From assembly GCA_035758545.1 (NCBI GenBank), contig DASTWQ010000121.1, positions 1 to 27,697 on the forward strand: 27,697 nt of DNA, read 5' to 3'. The notes beneath the pieces were generated by a model, which saw only the letters and a list, made by a program, of their open reading frames with translations, made no database searches and was not told the DNA's origin. This stretch comes from JAFDVN01 sp035758545 (GTDB taxonomy: Bacteria > Acidobacteriota > Holophagae > Holophagales > Holophagaceae). Positions 20,512 to 27,697 of this stretch are shown here, piece after piece. Each line of letters begins with the position of its first letter. Position 1 is the first letter of the stretch. Position numbers and translations under genes: made by a program.

Positions 20512-21514
20512 GGCCCAGCCGGACTTCGACCTCGCCGTCTTCGGCGCGGGCACCTGGGGCACCGCCCTGGCCTGTGCCTGGGGCATGGCCGGCCTCCGGG
20601 TCGCCCTCTGGGGACGGGGCCCGGAGAAGATGGCCGAGCTCGCCCGCACCCGGAAGCATCCGCGGCTGAACGGCTCCGAGCTGCCGGAAGGCGTGACGCC
20701 CCTCTCGGACCCCGCGCCCGCCCTCTCTGCGCCCTGCTGGGTCTCCTGCCTGCCGGTGCAGGCGACGCCGGGCGCCTGGCGGGAGCTGACCGCCGCGGCG
20801 CCCCGGCAACCGGGTCTCCTCCTCCACTCCAGCAAGGGGCTGCTGCAGGAGGGCCACCTCACCCTCAGCCAGGCGCTGGGCCCGCAGCTGGGCCTGGAGG
20901 TGGGCGTGCTCAGCGGGCCGACCTTCGCGGACGAGGTGGCCAAAGGCCGGCCCTCGGCCATCGTGCTGGCCCTGCCGGAGGCCATCACCGACGAGGCCGC
21001 CCGTGACCTCCAGCACTTCCTCGCCACCGAGCGGCTGCGGGTCTACCGCTCCCGGGACGTGGTGGGCGCCGAGCTCTGCGGCGCCCTCAAGAACGTCCTC
21101 GCCATCGCCGCCGGCCTCGTGGAGGGCCTGGGCCTTGGCCACAACGCCCGCGCGGCGCTCATCACCCGCGGCCTCGCGGAGATGGGCCGGCTCGTGGACG
21201 CCCTCGGCGGTCAGCGGGAGACGGTCATGGGGCTCGCGGGCATGGGCGACCTCATGCTCACCGCCGTCGGCCCCCAGAGCCGCAACCGGCGCCTGGGCGC
21301 CGAGCTGGCCAAGGGCGTGGGCCTGGAGGCGGCCTTGGCCTCCCTGGGAGGCCAAGTCGCGGAGGGCGCCAGCACCACGATGGCGGCCCTGGCCCTGGCG
21401 GAGGGGGCGGGCGTAGAGTTGCCCATCACCGAGGCCGTCGCCGGCCTGCTCAAGGGAGAGGACCCCCGTTCGGCGGTGGACGGCCTCATGAGGCGCAGCC
21501 TCAAGGAGGAATAG
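20504..21514 (+). CDS. gpsA: Glycerol-3-phosphate dehydrogenase [NAD(P)+]
   Basis: Reduces dihydroxyacetone phosphate to glycerol-3-phosphate. The NAD(P) fingerprint LAVFGAGTWGTALA is near the N-terminus. SKGLL, SGPTFADEVAKGRPSA with the family signature, and AELCGALKNVLAIAAGLVEGLGLGHNARAALITRGLAEM with the catalytic Lys follow. The end EGASTTMAAL and PITEAVAGLLKGE is complete. Length is 336 residues from the ATG at 20504, which has AAGGA 8 bases upstream. An in-frame GTG at 20483 would lengthen the overlap with plsY and is less likely. A one-operon arrangement with plsY upstream and the PEBP lipoprotein immediately downstream is clear. Confidence 0.95.
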   Translation: MPEAQPDFDLAVFGAGTWGTALACAWGMAGLRVALWGRGPEKMAELARTRKHPRLNGSELPEGVTPLSDPAPALSAPCWVSCLPVQATPGAWRELTAAAPRQPGLLLHSSKGLLQEGHLTLSQALGPQLGLEVGVLSGPTFADEVAKGRPSAIVLALPEAITDEAARDLQHFLATERLRVYRSRDVVGAELCGALKNVLAIAAGLVEGLGLGHNARAALITRGLAEMGRLVDALGGQRETVMGLAGMGDLMLTAVGPQSRNRRLGAELAKGVGLEAALASLGGQVAEGASTTMAALALAEGAGVELPITEAVAGLLKGEDPRSAVDGLMRRSLKEE

Positions 21515-22033
21515 ATGGACCGCCGGCTGCTGGCTCCCCTCGCGCTCGCCTCCCTCGGCGCCTGCGGGGCGCCGAAGGGCGCCCTCTCCGTGGACGTCGC
21601 GGGGCTCCCCGACGGCGCCCCGATCCCCGCCCGCTTCACCGGCGACGGCACCGACACCTCGCCTTCGGTCCGCTGGTCCGGCGCCCCCGCGGGCGCGAAG
21701 GCCTTCGTGCTCCTCGTCGAGGATCCCGACGCCCCCGGCGGCACCTTCATCCATTGGGTGGCCTATGATCTGGCGGGCGAGGGGGTTCCGGAAGGACGAC
21801 CCAAGGTCGGGGACCTGCCCGGCGGCGGGCGCCAGGGCCGCAATGATTTCGGCCGGCTGGGCTGGAACGGCCCCGCGCCGCCGGCGGGCAAGGTCCACCA
21901 CTACGTCTTCCGGGTCTTCGCGCTTTCCGCGCCCACGGGCCTCGCCCCCGGCGCCACCGCGGACGCGCTACGCGCCGCGATGAAGGGCCGCATCCTCGCG
22001 GAAGGGCAGTGGACGGGGACCTACCGCAGATAG
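21515..22033 (+). CDS. YbhB/YbcL family (PEBP-like) lipoprotein
   Basis: Member of the phosphatidylethanolamine-binding protein/Raf kinase inhibitor-like family. The core signatures DPDAPGGTFIHWVAYDL and HHYVFRVFAL are present, with GRNDFGRLGWNGPAPP between them. The N-terminus MDRRLLAPLALASLGAC is a lipoprotein signal with lipobox LGAC (Cys at residue 17), so the mature 156-residue protein is probably membrane-anchored. Bacterial members are often cytoplasmic or periplasmic and their ligand is unknown. The ATG immediately follows the gpsA stop, and an AGGAGG site lies inside the gpsA end 5 bases upstream. It is in the lipid-related plsY-gpsA operon, but a direct role there is only suggestive. 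Confidence 0.9.
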   Translation: MDRRLLAPLALASLGACGAPKGALSVDVAGLPDGAPIPARFTGDGTDTSPSVRWSGAPAGAKAFVLLVEDPDAPGGTFIHWVAYDLAGEGVPEGRPKVGDLPGGGRQGRNDFGRLGWNGPAPPAGKVHHYVFRVFALSAPTGLAPGATADALRAAMKGRILAEGQWTGTYRR

Positions 22034-22051
22034 CCGGAGACAGGAGCGCGC

Positions 22052-23116
22052 ATGGGTGAGGCATACAGGTGGCGGGTGGCGGCGCACGGCGCCGCGGGGT
22101 CCGTGGTCCGGGAGGCCTTCGAGCCCCCCGCGCCCCGTCCCGGCTGGGCGCGGGTGGCGGTCCGGGCCATGGCCCTCAACCACCTGGACCTCTGGACCAC
22201 CTGGGGCCTGGAGGGCGTGAAGCTGCCGCTGCCCCTCACGCCCGGCTGCGACGGCGCGGGCGTCCTGGAGGCGGTGGGCGAGGGCGCGGTCCTGCCTCCA
22301 GGCGTGGAGCCCGGCAGCAGCGTGATGATCGCCCCGGGCCTCAGCTGCGGCGCCTGCCCGGCCTGCCTCCGGGGCGACGACATGCGCTGCCCGTCCTACC
22401 GGGTGCTCGGGCACCTCTGCGACGGCACGGCGGCGACCCACGTGTCCGTGCCGGCGGCGAACCTGCTGCCCATCCCGCCCAACTGGGACTTCCGGCAGGC
22501 GGCGGCCTTCCCGCTGGTCTTCCTCACGGCCTGGGAAATGCTCGTCCACAAGGCGCGGCTCCAGCCCGGCGAGACGGTGCTGGTCTGGGGCGGCGGCAGC
22601 GGCGTGGGCTCCGCGGCGATTCAGCTCGCGCGCTTCCTGGGCGCCCGGGTCATCGCGGTGGTGGGTTCCGACGAGAAGGCGATGAAGTGCTGGGAGCTGG
22701 GCACGGAGCACGCCCTGGTCCGCACCCGGGAGGACATCGCCAAGCGCGTCCGGGACCTCACCGGCCGCCGCGGCGCGGACGTGGTCTTCGAGCACACCGG
22801 CCCCGCCACCTGGGGCGCGAGCATGGCGGCGGTGGCCCGGGGCGGGCGCATCGTCACCTGCGGCAGCACGACGGGCGCGGAGGCCCCGCTGAACCTCCGG
22901 GCCCTCTTCGCCAAGCAGATCACGATCCTCGGCTCCTACATGGGCAGGCGGGAGCACCTCTGGACGATGCTGGAGCACCTCCACCGCAACCCCTCCAATC
23001 CGCCCTTCCGGCCCGTGGTGGACCGCACCTTCCCCCTGGAGGCCTATCCCGACGCCCAGCGGTACCTGGAGACCGGCCAGGGCTTCGGCAAGGTGGTCTG
23101 TGAGGTGGCCGGATGA
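22052..23116 (+). CDS. Zinc-binding-dehydrogenase family (MDR) oxidoreductase
   Basis: Medium-chain dehydrogenase/reductase of 354 residues. The GroES-like half has ALNHLDLW and TPGCDGAG. The structural zinc loop has four Cys: CGACPACLRGDDMRC. The Rossmann half has the nucleotide motif VLVWGGGSGVGSAAIQLA, then DVVFEHTG and GGRIVTCGSTTG. The catalytic zinc ligands typical of alcohol dehydrogenases are not visible (Asn at the usual Cys position; GCDG in place of GHEG), so it is more likely a quinone- or enoyl-type reductase that keeps only the structural zinc. The ATG has AGGAG 5 bases upstream. The stop overlaps the corA start as ATGA. Substrate unknown. Confidence 0.88.
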   Translation: MGEAYRWRVAAHGAAGSVVREAFEPPAPRPGWARVAVRAMALNHLDLWTTWGLEGVKLPLPLTPGCDGAGVLEAVGEGAVLPPGVEPGSSVMIAPGLSCGACPACLRGDDMRCPSYRVLGHLCDGTAATHVSVPAANLLPIPPNWDFRQAAAFPLVFLTAWEMLVHKARLQPGETVLVWGGGSGVGSAAIQLARFLGARVIAVVGSDEKAMKCWELGTEHALVRTREDIAKRVRDLTGRRGADVVFEHTGPATWGASMAAVARGGRIVTCGSTTGAEAPLNLRALFAKQITILGSYMGRREHLWTMLEHLHRNPSNPPFRPVVDRTFPLEAYPDAQRYLETGQGFGKVVCEVAG

Positions 23117-24009
23117 GGGGCGAGGCGGCCTTCCCCGACGGCCGCGTCTGGCTCGACCTGGAGGGCCCCTCCCAGGCCGAGCTGGAGGCCCTCGCCGCCG
23201 AGTGGGGCCTGCACGCCACCAGCGTGCGCGACTGCATGCAGCCGGACCACCTGAGCAAGTTCGAGCAGATCGGCGACACGGCCTTCCTGCTCATCCGGGT
23301 CGTGGACGGCGAGGCGGTGGGGGACTCGCTGCGGTCCATCACTCACAAGGTGGCCTGCTTCCTCCATCCCCGCGGCCTGCTCACGGTGCATCGCACGCCC
23401 CAGCCCTTCCTCGCCGCGCTGCAGGCCGAGGTCCGCGCGGGGAGCGGCCCGAAGGGACCGAGGGAGGCCCTCACCGCGGTGACCCAGGGAGCCCTCCACA
23501 CCTTCGAGGAGCCGCTGCTGAAGGCCGAGGCCCTGCTGGACCAGCGGGAGCAGGGCTGCTTCGACCGGCGCCACCGGGGCCTGCCCATCAAGAGCCTGCA
23601 TGGCACCAAGCGTCGCATCCGCCTGATGCGACGGAGCCTCGCCCGCACCCACGCGGCCATCGTGGACCTGAAGCCGGTCTTCGAAGGCGATCGCCCGCAT
23701 TGGCAGGACCTGAAGGAGCAGGCGGAGCGGCTGCTGGCCCTCGCGGACGAGCTGCTGGACGCGGCCGTGGCGCTGGTCAACCTGGAGCTGAATCTGGAGG
23801 CCCAGCGCACCAACGAGGTGATGCGGATCCTGACGGTCTTCAGCGCCTTCTTCCTGCCGCTGACTTTCATCGCCGGCATCTACGGGATGAACTTCGAGCG
23901 CATGCCGGAGCTGCGGAACCCCTACGGCTACCCGGCCTCCCTGGCCTTCATGGCCCTCACGGCCCTCGGCGTGTTCCTGTGGTTCCGCAGGCGCGGCTGG
24001 CTGCGCTAG
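23113..24009 (+). CDS. corA: CorA-family divalent cation transporter
   Basis: CorA-type Mg2+/Co2+ channel of 298 residues. The N-terminal cytoplasmic part and long stalk helices (EQAERLLALADELLDAAVALVNLELN) precede the first membrane helix (ILTVFSAFFLPLTFIAGIYG), which ends in the selectivity motif GMN at 258-260. The usual periplasmic acidic and aromatic loop (FERMPELRNPYGY) and the second helix with a basic tail (FRRRGWLR) follow. The motif, order and length fit the family well. It overlaps the upstream dehydrogenase as ATGA. It is overlapped at its 3' end by the signal peptide of the BamA-like gene. Zn2+ or Ni2+ transport by relatives cannot be excluded. Confidence 0.93.
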   Translation: MRGEAAFPDGRVWLDLEGPSQAELEALAAEWGLHATSVRDCMQPDHLSKFEQIGDTAFLLIRVVDGEAVGDSLRSITHKVACFLHPRGLLTVHRTPQPFLAALQAEVRAGSGPKGPREALTAVTQGALHTFEEPLLKAEALLDQREQGCFDRRHRGLPIKSLHGTKRRIRLMRRSLARTHAAIVDLKPVFEGDRPHWQDLKEQAERLLALADELLDAAVALVNLELNLEAQRTNEVMRILTVFSAFFLPLTFIAGIYGMNFERMPELRNPYGYPASLAFMALTALGVFLWFRRRGWLR

Positions 24010-25670
24010 CCCTGGCGCTCCCCGCGGCCCTGCTGGGGCAGGCGCCGCCCGCCCCGGCGCGCGCCGCCGCGCCCGCGTCCACGTCAACGCCATCAGCGCC
24101 ATCAACGCCTGCATCCACGCCCAGCTGGGAGGACCTGGAATCCCGCGGCGCGAGGATCGCGGCGGTGCGCATCGAGGTCCAGCCGGTCTTCGACCTCTCG
24201 GACCCAGCCCAGGACACCTGGATCGGCCGCCTGGGCAACCATCTCCACCGGGACACCCGGCCCAGGGTCATCGCCCGGGAGCTGCCCTTCCAGCCCGGGG
24301 ACCCGGTGGACGCGCGCCAGATCCATGAGACCGAGCGCCGCCTGCGGGCCTTCCGCTCCATCAAGGACGCCGCCATCGTCCCCGAGCTGGGGCCGGATGG
24401 CGCGGTCACGGCGGTGGTGCGGGCCCGGGACGCCTGGACCCTCAAGGCCAGCGTGGGCTACAGCCAGGTGGGCGGACGGCACAGCTGGAGCTTCGGTCTC
24501 CAGGACCAGAACCTGCTCGGCACCGGCAAGGCCCTCACCCTGCGGCGGCAGGTGGATCCGGACCGTACCAGCAACGCCGTCGTCTACGCCGACCGCCAGC
24601 TCCTCGGCTCCGACTGGGCGCTCACGGCGGACTACCAGTCCCTCTCGGACGGCCGCTCCCGCAGTCTCAGCCTGGGCCGGCCCTTCAAGGCCCTGGACAC
24701 GCCCTGGTCCTTCACCCTGGCGGCTTCCAGCCTCGAGTCCCGGGTGCTGGTCTTCGACCGGAACGCCCAGATCTACGAGGCGCCGGAACGGCTCACGACG
24801 GGACGGTTCGAGGTGGATTGGCGGGTGGGCGGGAGCGCGTCCTCGGCCCTGCGCCTGGGGGCCTCCTTGGAGGCCGCCGATGCCCGCTACGGGCCCCTCA
24901 CGGTGGATGTCGATCCCGGCCCGGTGCCGGCGCCGGACCTCACGCCGCGGCGCTTCCGCGGGCCCGCCCTGACCCTGGACTGGGTGCAGGACGGCTACGC
25001 CGCCTACCGGGACCTGGTGGGCATGGACATCACCGAGGACTTCAACCTCCGCTGGAGCGGCCAGGCGGCCCTGGGCCTCTACACCCGGGCCTGGGGCAGC
25101 TCGGCCCGAGCCCCTTTCGCCCGGGTGGGGCTCCAGAAGGGCTGGGCGCCCTCGGACACGAGCCTGCTGCTGCTCCAGGCCTCGGCCGCCGGCCGCCGGC
25201 CCGCCGGCGGGATCGAAGACGGCCTGGCCTCGGTGGCCTTCACCGCCTACCGCTGGGGCCTGCCCCACCAGGTGCTGGCGGGTTTCCTGGCGGTGGACGC
25301 CGCCGCGCGCCCGGACCCGGGCCACGAGCTCTACCTCGGGGGCTTCGAGGGCCTGCGGGGCTACACGGACCACGTCCGGGTGGGGGACCGGCGCTGGCTG
25401 GCCAGCCTGGAGGACCGGATCCTGACGGACTGGCGCTGGCTGGGGATCCTCCGGGTGGGCTTCATCGTCTACGCCGACGCCGGCGCCCTCCGCCAGGCCG
25501 GCGGCCAGGGCTGGAGCCGCACCTACGCCGACGTCGGCGGGGGACTCCGATTCGGCGACCTCAAGAGCAGTCTGGGGCGCGTGGTCTACCTGACGGTGGC
25601 CTGTCCGCTCGTGAAGGAACCTGGGCAGGACAAGTGGCAGGTGGTGGTGGGGAATACCGTCCGGTTCTGA
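23979..25670 (+). CDS. BamA/TamA-type outer membrane beta-barrel protein, single POTRA
   Basis: About 563 residues. A signal-like N-terminus (VVPQARLAALALALPAALLGQA) and a Pro/Ser/Thr linker precede one POTRA-like domain, about residues 50-145 (RIAAVRIEVQPVFDLSD, then ELPFQPGDPVDARQIHETER and RLRAFRSIKDAAIV). A long amphipathic barrel with alternating aromatics follows, then the Omp85-like ELYLGGFEGLRGY motif near the C-terminus and a terminal Phe (VGNTVRF). It resembles Omp85-superfamily members with few POTRAs rather than full BamA, which has five. The start is uncertain. GTG at 23979 gives a good signal peptide but has no ribosome site, and it overlaps corA by 31 bases. No in-frame ATG lies nearby. 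Role in outer-membrane assembly or secretion is inferred. Confidence 0.85.
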   Translation: MVPQARLAALALALPAALLGQAPPAPARAAAPASTSTPSAPSTPASTPSWEDLESRGARIAAVRIEVQPVFDLSDPAQDTWIGRLGNHLHRDTRPRVIARELPFQPGDPVDARQIHETERRLRAFRSIKDAAIVPELGPDGAVTAVVRARDAWTLKASVGYSQVGGRHSWSFGLQDQNLLGTGKALTLRRQVDPDRTSNAVVYADRQLLGSDWALTADYQSLSDGRSRSLSLGRPFKALDTPWSFTLAASSLESRVLVFDRNAQIYEAPERLTTGRFEVDWRVGGSASSALRLGASLEAADARYGPLTVDVDPGPVPAPDLTPRRFRGPALTLDWVQDGYAAYRDLVGMDITEDFNLRWSGQAALGLYTRAWGSSARAPFARVGLQKGWAPSDTSLLLLQASAAGRRPAGGIEDGLASVAFTAYRWGLPHQVLAGFLAVDAAARPDPGHELYLGGFEGLRGYTDHVRVGDRRWLASLEDRILTDWRWLGILRVGFIVYADAGALRQAGGQGWSRTYADVGGGLRFGDLKSSLGRVVYLTVACPLVKEPGQDKWQVVVGNTVRF

Positions 25671-25681
25671 AGGCAAGGCCC

Positions 25682-25690
25682 TGATAAACT
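25682..25690 (+). promoter_or_regulatory. Putative extended -10 promoter of the UDP-sugar gene
   Basis: TGATAAACT (TGn followed by TAAACT) lies 24 bases before the ATG at 25715 in the 44-bp gap after the BamA-like gene. A GGAG site at 25706-25709 follows. It suggests that the last two genes form their own transcription unit. Confidence 0.45.
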
Positions 25691-25714
25691 GCCTCGTTTG
25701 GCTTTGGAGACTCC

Positions 25715-26764
25715 ATGAAGGTCCTGATCCTCGGCGTGAACGGCTTCATCGGCTCCCATCTCGTGGGGCGCATCCTGCGCGACACGACCTGGGAGGTCTA
25801 CGGCATGGACCTGGGCACCCACAAGATCACCGAGCACCTGGGCCACGAGCGCTTCCACTTCGTGGAGGGCGACATCACCATCAGCAAGGAATGGATCGAG
25901 TACCACGTCAAGAAGTGCGACGTGGTGCTGCCCCTGGTCGCCATCGCCACGCCGAAGATGTACGTGAAGAACCCGCTCCGGGTCTTCGAGCTGGACTTCG
26001 AGGAGAACCTCCGCGTCGTCCGGCAGTGCGTGAAGTACAAGAAGCGCATCGTCTTCCCGAGCACCTCCGAGGTCTACGGCATGTGTCCGGACGCGGAGTT
26101 CGACGAGCACACCTCGCCCCTGGTGACGGGCCCCGTGCCCATGGACCGGTGGATCTACAGCACCTCCAAGCAGCTCCTGGATCGCGTCATCTGGGCCTAC
26201 GGCTGGCAGGAGGGCCTGGACTTCACCCTCTTCCGCCCCTTCAACTTCATGGGCCCCAAGCTGGACAGCCTGAACACGGCGAAGGAGGGCTCCAGCCGCC
26301 TCGTCACCCAGTTCGTGTGGAACCTGATCCAGGGCGAGCCCCTCAAGCTGGTGGACGGCGGCGCCCAGCGCCGCTGCTTCATCGACGTGGACGACGCCAT
26401 GGACGGCCTGATGATGATCCTCAAGAACGAGGGCGGGAAGGCCAAGGGCGGCATCTTCAACATCGGCAACCCGAAGAACGACCACAGCGTCCGCGAGGTG
26501 GCCGAGATGCTCCGGGAACTCTGGGACCAGCACCCCAAGCGCAAGGCCATGGGCGTGGCGCTGTCCCAGCTGGTGGAGACCAGCAGTGGCGACTTCTACG
26601 GCAAGGGCTACCAGGACGTGCTCAGCCGCACGCCCTCCATCACGCGCCTGCGGGAGACCTTCGGCTTCGATCCCAAGATCGGCATGAAGGAGAGCCTGGC
26701 CAAGAGCCTCGACTTCTTCCTGAAGGAGTACGAGGCCATGGAGCAGGTGGCGGACAACGACTGA
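25715..26764 (+). CDS. ArnA C-terminal-like UDP-glucuronate decarboxylase (UDP-4-keto-pentose/UDP-xylose synthase)
   Basis: Extended short-chain dehydrogenase of 349 residues, very close in pattern to the C-terminal domain of E. coli ArnA. NAD motif GVNGFIG is at 7-13, EWIEYHVKKCDVVLPLVAIATP and NPLRVFELDFEENLR follow, then FPSTSEVYGMC (T117, S118, E119), the catalytic YSTSK (Y148, K152) and RRCFIDV (R220, equivalent to ArnA R619). It oxidatively decarboxylates UDP-glucuronate to UDP-4-keto-pentose, or releases UDP-xylose as bifunctional relatives do. The N-terminal formyltransferase domain of ArnA is absent. Neighbour: an ArnT-like glycosyltransferase begins 7 bases later. Whether the product is Ara4N or xylose cannot be decided here. 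Confidence 0.93.
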   Translation: MKVLILGVNGFIGSHLVGRILRDTTWEVYGMDLGTHKITEHLGHERFHFVEGDITISKEWIEYHVKKCDVVLPLVAIATPKMYVKNPLRVFELDFEENLRVVRQCVKYKKRIVFPSTSEVYGMCPDAEFDEHTSPLVTGPVPMDRWIYSTSKQLLDRVIWAYGWQEGLDFTLFRPFNFMGPKLDSLNTAKEGSSRLVTQFVWNLIQGEPLKLVDGGAQRRCFIDVDDAMDGLMMILKNEGGKAKGGIFNIGNPKNDHSVREVAEMLRELWDQHPKRKAMGVALSQLVETSSGDFYGKGYQDVLSRTPSITRLRETFGFDPKIGMKESLAKSLDFFLKEYEAMEQVADND

Positions 26765-26771
26765 TCGCGCC

Positions 26772-27697
26772 ATGACCCGCCGCGACAAGCTCACCTTCGG
26801 CTTCCTGTGGCTGGTCCTGGGCCTGCTGCCGCTCTTCCTGCGCCCGCTCTGGGAGCCGGATGAGGCGCGCTACGCCGAGATCCCCCGGGAGATGCTCGCG
26901 GCCCACGACTGGCTCACGCCCCGGCTGAACGGCGTCCTCTACTTCGAGAAGCCGCCTCTCCAGTACTGGATGACCGCCGGCAGCTTCAAGCTCTTCGGCC
27001 TCCAGGACTGGGCCGCGCGGCTGCCCCTCGCCGTGGCCACGGGGATCTCCCTCTGGTGCGCCTGGCGGCTCGCGAAGCGCTTGGGCTCCCGCAGCCCCAT
27101 CTGGGCCGCGGTGATGGCCGCCACGACGGTGCTGGGCTTCATCGTCGGCCAGATCCTCACCCTCGACGCCCTCTTCTCCGCGCTGACGGTCCTCACCTTC
27201 GTCGCGGCCGTGGAGGCGGTGACGGCGGAGGTGGCCGGCGGCAGGGCCCGCCCCTGGCTCCTGCTGGAGTTCGCGGCCCTGGGCTTGGCCTTCCTTTCCA
27301 AGGGGCTCGCGGCGGTGGTGCTGCCCGGCGGCGCGCTGCTCTTCTCCCTGGCCTTCGCCAAAGGCCGCCCCCGGCTCCGGAGGGCCATCCTCAAGGTCCT
27401 CTTCGATCCCCTGGGCTGGGTCCTCGCGGCGGCCATCACCGTGCCCTGGTTCGTGCTGGTGGACCGGGCGAATCCCGGCCACGCGACGTTCTTCTTCGTC
27501 CACGAGCACTTCGAGCGCTTCCTCACCCACGAGCACGCGCGGCAGGGCTCCAACAACCCGGTGCTGGACAAGCTCTACTTCGCGGGGATCCTCCTGGTGG
27601 GCCTGCTGCCCTGGCTCAGCGCCAGCCTGCGGGGCTTGCGCCGGGGCTGGACCTTCGCCCGGGCCGCGGGCCCCGACGCTGGCGACGACGGCCTCCA
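26772..27697 (+). CDS. ArnT-like membrane glycosyltransferase, partial (3' end beyond window)
   Basis: The open frame from ATG 26772 continues to the window end with no stop (about 308 residues visible; full members are about 500-560). The ArnT/PMT (GT83) start is clear: a first helix FGFLWLVLGLLPLFL, then RPLWEPDEARYAEIPREML with the conserved acidic residues, then LNGVLYFEKPPLQYWM. Multiple Leu/Ala-rich membrane helices and the loop FFVHEHFERFLTHEHAR follow. In E. coli ArnT transfers 4-amino-4-deoxy-L-arabinose from undecaprenyl phosphate to lipid A. It follows the ArnA-like gene by 7 bases. No ribosome site is seen, so it may be coupled. The substrate here could instead be another pentose. 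Confidence 0.88.
   Translation, partial: MTRRDKLTFGFLWLVLGLLPLFLRPLWEPDEARYAEIPREMLAAHDWLTPRLNGVLYFEKPPLQYWMTAGSFKLFGLQDWAARLPLAVATGISLWCAWRLAKRLGSRSPIWAAVMAATTVLGFIVGQILTLDALFSALTVLTFVAAVEAVTAEVAGGRARPWLLLEFAALGLAFLSKGLAAVVLPGGALLFSLAFAKGRPRLRRAILKVLFDPLGWVLAAAITVPWFVLVDRANPGHATFFFVHEHFERFLTHEHARQGSNNPVLDKLYFAGILLVGLLPWLSASLRGLRRGWTFARAAGPDAGDDGL

Noticed and set aside
1..27697. CRISPR array, tRNA or rRNA genes, insertion sequences or prophage
   Set aside because: No regularly spaced repeats, no tRNA-like cloverleaf or rRNA segment, no transposase or phage structural genes. XerC is the only recombinase and looks like the chromosomal housekeeping type.

Overview
This is a very GC-rich bacterial chromosome segment, coding almost wall to wall. 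The longest gap without a gene is about 120 bp, between the Fis-like gene and pyk, so no stretch over 300 bases lacks a gene. The gene content is core metabolism of a Gram-negative bacterium: a BamA/Omp85-type outer-membrane protein, a lipoprotein signal, and ArnT-type and ArnA-type genes. Two bacillithiol genes (bshC and bshB1) are also present. High GC, an outer membrane and bacillithiol genes together suggest an Acidobacteriota-like lineage, possibly Holophagae/Geothrix-like. That placement is inference from gene content, not a database match. I see no rRNA, tRNA, CRISPR array, insertion sequence or phage gene.

Layout. (1) 1-2601, minus: an acyl-CoA synthetase (fadD type), a YbjQ-family protein and a membrane protein cut by the window edge. 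(2) 2642-3550, plus: a XerC-type recombinase. (3) 3554-12301, minus: a long, tightly packed run of bshC, a 36-codon remnant ORF, bshB1, tilS, ftsH, folP, glmM, pdxJ and a DUF4388 protein. Many junctions overlap as ATGA, GTGA or TGATG. (4) 12325-12789, plus: a hypothetical protein divergent from bshC. (5) 12861-16702: a glycolysis cluster with two adjacent GAPDH paralogues and a 76-residue Fis-like protein on minus, divergent from pyk on plus. (6) 16746-17536: a small secreted Cys/His protein and a convergent small hypothetical, separated by a perfect 17-bp bidirectional terminator. (7) 17561-18793 cinA, converging on a zinc-ribbon membrane protein. (8) 19822-25670, plus: plsY-gpsA-PEBP lipoprotein-dehydrogenase-corA-BamA-like, with overlapping or near-abutting genes except for an 18-bp gap before the dehydrogenase. 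(9) 25715-end, plus: an ArnA-C-terminal-like UDP-sugar decarboxylase and an ArnT-like glycosyltransferase that runs off the window.

How the genes fit together. plsY and gpsA make and acylate glycerol-3-phosphate. glmM feeds UDP-GlcNAc, which is also a precursor of bacillithiol. pdxJ and the divergent GAPDH paralogue could both belong to the DXP-dependent vitamin B6 route. The last two genes suggest addition of pentose or aminopentose to an envelope lipid.

The least expected signals are regulatory or structural. Two divergent gene pairs, each only 23-24 bp apart, share a symmetric -10 box and look leaderless in both directions. A terminator-grade hairpin with a T tract lies inside the start of folP, immediately after ftsH. 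A degenerate second copy of the bshB1 5' end sits between bshC and bshB1. The second GAPDH has lost conserved substrate-site residues. No wholly new multi-gene system is evident.
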